From an uncultured Actinomycetes bacterium (GTDB taxonomy: Bacteria > Actinomycetota > Actinomycetes > Mycobacteriales > Nakamurellaceae): 64,000 nt of DNA. The stretch spans positions 11,762 through 75,761 of the forward strand of contig CALANS010000204.1 in assembly GCA_937926105.1 (NCBI GenBank), given 5' to 3'. The notes beneath the pieces were generated by a model. That model did no database searches. It was not told where the DNA came from and was given only the letters and a program-made list of their open reading frames with translations. Shown here piece after piece: positions 59,821 to 64,000 of this stretch (positions are counted from its first letter, which is position 1; every line of letters begins with the position of its first letter). Position numbers and translations under genes: made by a program.

Positions 59821-60159
59821 ATGGGGCAGGCGCGAGAGGTACCCGAGGCGCTCCCGGCCGAGCCCGGGCAGTCCCCGGTGCACGGCTACACGCATCGCAA
59901 GGATGCGCACCTCAAGCGGCTGCGCCGCATCGAGGGACAGATCCGCGGGCTGCAGCGGATGGTCGACGAGGACAAGTACTGCATCGACATCCTGACCCAG
60001 GTATCGGCGGCCACCCGCGCGCTGCAGTCGTTCTCGCTGGAGCTGCTGGACGAGCACCTGGGGCATTGCGTGTTGCACGCCGCCGAGCATGGCGGTGACG
60101 AGGCGCGCATCAAGGTCAAGGAGGCCTCCGATGCCGTCGCCCGCCTGGTGCGCAGCTGA
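59821..60159 (+). CDS. csoR: Copper-sensing transcriptional repressor CsoR
   Basis: 112 aa from ATG 59821. GAGGAGG abuts the ATG at 59815 but lies 6 bases before this one, so 59821 is preferred. DUF156/CsoR helical fold (HRKDAHLKRLRRIEGQIRGLQRMVDEDKYCIDILTQVSAATRALQ). The Cu(I) ligands Cys54, His79 and Cys83 keep the C-H-xxx-C spacing of M. tuberculosis CsoR. Apo-CsoR binds the GC-tract dyads; Cu(I) releases it. Followed by copZ and copA on the same strand. Confidence 0.95.
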   Translation: MGQAREVPEALPAEPGQSPVHGYTHRKDAHLKRLRRIEGQIRGLQRMVDEDKYCIDILTQVSAATRALQSFSLELLDEHLGHCVLHAAEHGGDEARIKVKEASDAVARLVRS

Positions 60160-60291
60160 TCCGCCGGCCGGGCGCATCCTCGGCCGGACGCCATCTCGCC
60201 CCGTCGATGGAACCCGCCCCATCCGACCCGGACACGCTCCGGACCGGACTTCATCCTCACCGATACCCCCTGAAAGGAAGTCGATCTCATC

Positions 60292-60507
60292 ATGAGCACC
60301 ACCACGACCTACTCCGTCACCGGCATGACCTGCGGCCACTGCGTCAACTCCGTGACCGAGGAGCTGACAGCACTGTCCGGCGTCACCGGGGTGACCGTCG
60401 ACCTGGTCGCCGGCGGCGCCTCCACGGTGCACGTCACCAGTGACGCAGCCCTGGATCGCGCCGACGTCGCCTCCGCCGTGGACGAGGCCGGGTACGTCCT
60501 GCAGTAG
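60292..60507 (+). CDS. copZ: Copper chaperone, CopZ-type
   Basis: 71 aa heavy-metal-associated domain from ATG 60292, with AAAGGAAG upstream. The metal motif GMTCGHC binds Cu(I) through two cysteines; the fold ends with the typical ASAVDEAGY. It ferries cytosolic Cu(I) to CopA and CsoR. Lies between csoR and the copper ATPase, 132 bases after csoR. Confidence 0.95.
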   Translation: MSTTTTYSVTGMTCGHCVNSVTEELTALSGVTGVTVDLVAGGASTVHVTSDAALDRADVASAVDEAGYVLQ

Positions 60508-60581
60508 CACCCGCTCGCGTGGTCCAGCGCGCGCTCCGGCGCTCGCTGGGACACACGGCTCAGAATCAGAAGGGACCAGCA

Positions 60582-62900
60582 GTGAGCACCAGCGCGATTC
60601 GCACCGTCGACCTGGACATCGGCGGCATGACGTGCGCGTCCTGCGCCGCGCGCGTGGAGCGCAAACTCAACCGGCTGGAAGGCGTTCGGGCCACCGTCAA
60701 CTTCGCCACCGAGCAGGCCCACGTGCGGGCTCCGGCGTCCACCGGCGTGGACGACCTCATCGCGACGGTGACGGCCACCGGCTACACCGCCTCCCCCTCC
60801 GCGCCGCTGTTCGGAGCACCGGCGGTGGGCCACGGAGATCCCTCCTCCGCCGATGCCTCGTCACCGCTCGGATCGCCGTCGGGGCGCCATGTCTCGCCGG
60901 TCAGCGATGCGCACGTCGCCGAATTGGCCACGCTGCGCACCCGGCTGATCGCCAGCACCGTGCTCGCGATCCCGGTGATCGTGCTGTCCATGGTGCCTGC
61001 CCTGCAGTTCACCTACTGGCAGTGGCTGGTGCTCACGCTGGCCGCGCCGGTGGCGACCTGGGGGGCGTGGCCGTTCCACCGCGCGGCGCTGGTGAACCTC
61101 CGGCACGGAGCCGCCACCATGGACACGCTGATCTCGGTCGGCGTCACCGCCGCGTTGGGCTGGTCGCTGTATGCGCTATTCCTGGGCGGCGCCGGCATGC
61201 CGGGCATGCGCATGCATTTCGCGCTGCTTCCGCAGGCCGGCGGAACCCCCGAGGTCTACCTGGAAGTTGCCGCAGGAGTGACGCTATTCCTCTTGGCGGG
61301 CAGGTACTTCGAGGCACGCGCGAAGCGCCGGTCCGGTGAAGCGCTGCGCGCACTTGCGGAGCTCGGCGCCAAACAGGTCACGGTCGAGCGCGCCGGCGTG
61401 CAGACCACCATCCCGGTCGAGCAGCTCGCCGTCGGCGACGTGTTCGTGGTGCGCCCGGGAGAGAAGATCGCCACCGACGGCGTGGTGGTCGACGGCGCCT
61501 CCGCGGTGGATACCTCGATGGTGACCGGCGAGTCCGTCCCGGTGGAGGTGTCCGGCGGTGACGGGGTCGTCGGCGGAACGGTCAACGCCGGTGGGCTGCT
61601 GCGGGTTCGGGCCAGTCGGGTCGGCGCCGATACCCAGCTGGCGCACATGGCGCGCCTGGTGCGGGACGCGCAGTCCGGTAAGGCGCCCGTGCAGCGGCTG
61701 GCCGACCGGATCTCCGCGATCTTCGTGCCGGTGGTGATCGTGCTCGCGGTGGTGACCCTGGTCGTGCACCTGCTGGGCGGGTCGGGGGTGCAGGCGTCGT
61801 TCACGGCGGCGGTCGCCGTGTTGATCATCGCCTGCCCGTGCGCGTTGGGTCTTGCGACGCCCACGGCGCTGCTGGTCGGCACCGGGCGCGGCGCGCAGCT
61901 GGGCGTGCTGATCCGCGGCCCGGAAATCCTGGAGTCCACCCGCCGGGTCGACACGATCCTGCTGGACAAGACCGGCACCGTGACGACGGGCAGGATGACC
62001 CTGACTGGCGTGCTGTCGGGGGCCGGTGTGGACCGGTCGGAGGCGCTGCGGCTGGCCGGGGCGGTCGAGCACGCCAGCGAGCACCCCATCGCCCGGGCGA
62101 TCGCTGCAGCGGCTCGGGCACGGGGCGGTGCGGCTGGCGACGGTGCGCCGGCGGTGACGGAGTTCTCGGCCACCGCCGGGCTCGGGGTGCGCGGCACCGT
62201 CGAAGGCCGGCAGGTGGTGGTGGGCCGCCCGAGCATGCTGACGGACGCGGACTTGACGCTGGATCCGGAGCTTCAGTCGGCCGGCCGGGAGGCGGAGCGG
62301 TCCGGCGCGACGGTCGTGGCGGTCGGCTGGGACGGCGCGGTGCGGGCGCTGCTGACGGTGTCCGACGCGGTGAAGCCGACATCGGTGGCGGCGGTGGCCC
62401 GATTGCGCGAGCTGGGGCTGCGACCGTTGCTGTTGACCGGCGACAACCGGACGGTGGCCACCGCGGTGGCCGAGCAGGTCGGCATCGGTGCCGACGACGT
62501 AATCGCCGGCGTGCTGCCGGAGGGGAAGGTCGCCGCGGTGCAGCGGCTGCAGCAGCGCGGCGCCGTCGTAGCCATGGTCGGTGACGGGGTGAACGACGCG
62601 CCCGCGCTCGCCCAGGCAGACCTCGGCCTGGCGATGGGCACCGGCACCGACGTGGCGATCGCGGCCAGCGACCTGACGCTGGTCCGTGGCGATCTGACGG
62701 CGGCGGTGGACGCGATCCGGCTGTCCCGGCGGACACTGGGCACCATCAAGGGCAACCTGTTCTGGGCGTTCGCCTACAACGTCGCTGCGCTGCCGCTGGC
62801 GGCGCTCGGCCTGGCGAACCCGCTGCTGGCCGGCGCGGCCATGGCGTTCAGCTCGGTGTTCGTGGTGACGAACTCGTTGCGGCTGCGGAGGTTTCGCTGA
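60582..62900 (+). CDS. copA: Copper-exporting P1B-type ATPase
   Basis: 772 aa from GTG 60582 with AGAAGGGA upstream. One N-terminal metal-binding domain (GMTCASC, 15-21), then eight predicted helices. Catalytic motifs in order: TGES in the actuator domain, [10 protein letters not shown] (the intramembrane Cu site), DKTGT with the phosphorylated Asp, SEHPIA with the HP dipeptide, [14 protein letters not shown], and YN plus the M-x-x-S-type residues in the last helices ([38 protein letters not shown]). It pumps Cu(I) out of the cytoplasm with ATP. Controlled by CsoR with copZ. Confidence 0.96.
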   Translation: MSTSAIRTVDLDIGGMTCASCAARVERKLNRLEGVRATVNFATEQAHVRAPASTGVDDLIATVTATGYTASPSAPLFGAPAVGHGDPSSADASSPLGSPSGRHVSPVSDAHVAELATLRTRLIASTVLAIPVIVLSMVPALQFTYWQWLVLTLAAPVATWGAWPFHRAALVNLRHGAATMDTLISVGVTAALGWSLYALFLGGAGMPGMRMHFALLPQAGGTPEVYLEVAAGVTLFLLAGRYFEARAKRRSGEALRALAELGAKQVTVERAGVQTTIPVEQLAVGDVFVVRPGEKIATDGVVVDGASAVDTSMVTGESVPVEVSGGDGVVGGTVNAGGLLRVRASRVGADTQLAHMARLVRDAQSGKAPVQRLADRISAIFVPVVIVLAVVTLVVHLLGGSGVQASFTAAVAVLIIACPCALGLATPTALLVGTGRGAQLGVLIRGPEILESTRRVDTILLDKTGTVTTGRMTLTGVLSGAGVDRSEALRLAGAVEHASEHPIARAIAAAARARGGAAGDGAPAVTEFSATAGLGVRGTVEGRQVVVGRPSMLTDADLTLDPELQSAGREAERSGATVVAVGWDGAVRALLTVSDAVKPTSVAAVARLRELGLRPLLLTGDNRTVATAVAEQVGIGADDVIAGVLPEGKVAAVQRLQQRGAVVAMVGDGVNDAPALAQADLGLAMGTGTDVAIAASDLTLVRGDLTAAVDAIRLSRRTLGTIKGNLFWAFAYNVAALPLAALGLANPLLAGAAMAFSSVFVVTNSLRLRRFR

Positions 62901-63018
62901 CCGAATGCGGGACTCCCGACCGACCCTGGCACTGGCACGGGCAGTGTGGCGGGCACACCATGCCGAGCTCGACGCACTCATCCGAGCAGGTGCACTCGAG
63001 AAGCGCCGCCGGAGGAGC

Positions 63019-63573
63019 CTATCGCAGGCTCAGCAGGTACGGCCAGGCCGGCTTGTCGTCTGCATCGCGGCTCCTGGTGATCGCGATGTCCTCCTCGGCG
63101 GGGTGGTACAGGAGGGGATCGCAGTGGCGGCGGCGGCGCTCGTCCCGGTAGCGGCGCTTGGCATACCGCACGATGGGTGGTGGCGCGCTGCCGGGGGGCA
63201 GCCGCCGGGGGTCGAGCTCCTCCGCAGGTCTGATCCAGGCGTCCAAGTGGGCGGGAAGCTGTCGGCCGGCGCGGTCGCGTAGGGCGTCGGGTCGCATGAT
63301 GATGACCTGGTCGCCGCTGCCGTCGATAGCGGCTAGTTCGATGCCACCCTGCGCCAGCGCGGCCATCAGGACGGGCAACGTCACCGTTCCATCGCTCTCG
63401 GCTCGGGCGATGGTGCTCGGGCTCACGCCGATGGCGCGGGCAAGGTCCCGTTGACTCATGTCGGCATTGCGTCGTGCTCGTCGAATCAGGTTGATGACAT
63501 CGAACGGCTCGGTCGCGATGAGCGACTGAGCCGGTCCGCGGCGCCGGTGTCTGCTGCGTGCTGGCTCTCCCAT
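63019..63573 (-). CDS. XRE-family HTH protein
   Basis: 184 aa from ATG 63573, where AGGAGGAG is well placed; the frame is open to 63840 but the upstream part is low-complexity. HTH_3 at about 26-80 (DVINLIRRARRNADMSQRDLARAIGVSPSTIARAESDGTVTLPVLMAALAQGGIELAAID). The C-terminal half is Arg/Pro/His-rich, with HLDAWIRP and YHPAEEDIAITRSRD. The general layout recalls antitoxin-like or prophage-type XRE regulators, but no toxin gene is visible. It is convergent with copA (118-base gap) and its target is unknown. Confidence 0.78.
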   Translation of the reverse strand: MGEPARSRHRRRGPAQSLIATEPFDVINLIRRARRNADMSQRDLARAIGVSPSTIARAESDGTVTLPVLMAALAQGGIELAAIDGSGDQVIIMRPDALRDRAGRQLPAHLDAWIRPAEELDPRRLPPGSAPPPIVRYAKRRYRDERRRRHCDPLLYHPAEEDIAITRSRDADDKPAWPYLLSLR

Positions 63574-63585
63574 CTCTCCTCCTGG

Positions 63586-63642
63586 TGTCTGCGTTGTGTC
63601 TGCGTTGTGTCTCTGTTGTGTCTCGGGCTGTGCCTCTGCTGT
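63586..63642. repeat. 11-base degenerate tandem repeat upstream of the XRE gene
   Basis: About five units of TGTCTGCGTTG-like sequence, the first two identical and the rest drifting. They lie in the leader of the XRE gene, immediately before its ribosome-binding site. Confidence 0.65.
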
Positions 63643-63802
63643 GGCGCCGCTGGGGCGCGGGCGGCGCCGTGAGGCGATCTGCTCAGATCCTGCCGTCAGG
63701 AACGCGCTCACAATGGCACACCCGTCCGACAGTGGCCCTCCGGCTGGACTCGGCGGCGGTTGAGGTCCGCTTCGGTGGCGGACGAGGTGGGCTACAAACG
63801 CG

Positions 63803-63843
63803 CGCTTGCCTTCTGCTCCGTTAGGCGGAGCAGAAGGCAAGCG
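63803..63843. terminator. Perfect 18-bp hairpin, possible bidirectional terminator
   Basis: Arm CGCTTGCCTTCTGCTCCG (63803-63820), loop TTAGG, and an exactly complementary second arm (63826-63843). No T-run follows on either strand. A minus-strand frame from the window edge ends with a stop codon inside the loop, so it may terminate a gene entering from the right. Alternatively it could be a mobile-element or protein-binding palindrome. Confidence 0.6.
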
Positions 63844-64000
63844 TGGGTGAGGGGTGGGGGCGGCGCCGGTGGTGCTGGCGGGCTGGCTGGTGGGCGGTGC
63901 TGGTGGTGTTGGCGGGCTGGAGTGGTGCTGGCGGGCTGGCTGGGGGGTGGTGCTGGCGGGCTGGCTGGTGGGCGGTGCTGGTGGTGTTGGCGGGCTGGAG
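63821..64000 (-). other. Open partial frame through the minisatellite (possible C-terminus of a gene beyond the window)
   Basis: The minus frame is open from the window edge to a TAA at 63823-63821 (59 codons). It reads a Pro/Ala/His/Thr-rich 26-residue repeat (LQPANTTSTAHQPARQHH and onward) twice, then RRRPHPSPTLAFCSA. The repeat period is a multiple of three, so the frame is kept. The plus strand is also open, and repeats alone can create this. Coding status is undecided. Confidence 0.25.
63870..64000. repeat. 78-bp-period minisatellite running off the window
   Basis: A 53-base unit at 63870-63922 recurs exactly at 63948-64000. Between them is a truncated 25-base copy of the unit's start, giving a 78-base period. 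The unit itself is built from GCTGG/GGTGG steps. It is strongly G-rich on the + strand and continues beyond the window. Confidence 0.9.

Noticed and set aside
63870..64000. CRISPR array at the window end
   Set aside because: Units are repeated whole with no unique spacers; this is a minisatellite.

Overview
The window is high-GC DNA with dense, short-spaced operons, frequent GTG starts, ATGA/GTGA stop-start overlaps, Tat-type lipoprotein signals and CsoR/PucR/FCD-GntR regulators. This points to an actinomycete (Actinomycetota); I cannot name the genus from sequence alone. I saw no rRNA, tRNA, CRISPR array, prophage or complete insertion sequence. Almost everything is catabolic: transport plus enzymes for sugars, sugar acids, peptides and amino acids.

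Layout. (1) 1-12585: a sugar-acid-like catabolic block. A divergent SDR / iron-ADH pair and an FAH-family hydrolase are followed by an FCD-GntR regulator and then a long + strand operon. That operon holds a mandelate-racemase-type enolase-superfamily enzyme, a Dpp/Opp-type ABC importer (fused double ATPase), a 2-hydroxyacid dehydrogenase and a medium-chain dehydrogenase. (2) 12644-25020: a galactoside block. It has a deoR-galT-galE-galK Leloir operon, a CUT1 sugar importer without its own ATPase, an intracellular GH42 beta-galactosidase and a secreted multidomain GH27 alpha-galactosidase. (3) 25189-27054: marR plus an MFS exporter behind a strong nested palindrome. (4) 27086-42170: an unassigned catabolic block with a ThDP enzyme, a cyclase-family hydrolase, a PLP aminotransferase-V protein, OsmC, a bicupin, an XRE-cupin regulator, two divergent amidohydrolases, a second Dpp/Opp importer and a threonine-aldolase-like enzyme. 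(5) 42817-44964: NfeD-flotillin membrane pair.

(6) 45187-59599: a block I read as a D-amino-acid / D-peptide scavenging system. It has an M20 deacylase, a COG3375-type GNAT, an N-succinylamino-acid racemase/OSBS homologue, a PucR regulator, an S12 serine hydrolase, a third Dpp/Opp importer (five genes), a DppA-type M55 D-aminopeptidase and a D-cysteine desulfhydrase/ACC-deaminase-family PLP enzyme. The DppA and racemase calls rest on complete sets of active-site residues; the pathway as a whole is inference. (7) 59751-62900: csoR-copZ-copA copper module with two CsoR-like palindromes. (8) 63019-64000: an XRE-family gene, a perfect 18-bp hairpin and a 78-bp-period minisatellite running off the window.

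How it works together: four solute-binding lipoproteins feed three peptide-type importers and one sugar importer. Each import operon sits beside cytoplasmic enzymes that would process its cargo, with a dedicated local regulator (GntR, DeoR, XRE-cupin, PucR). Likely operators are visible for GntR (TTTCGAAA), MarR and CsoR. All functional names are by motif and family resemblance; no database search was run.
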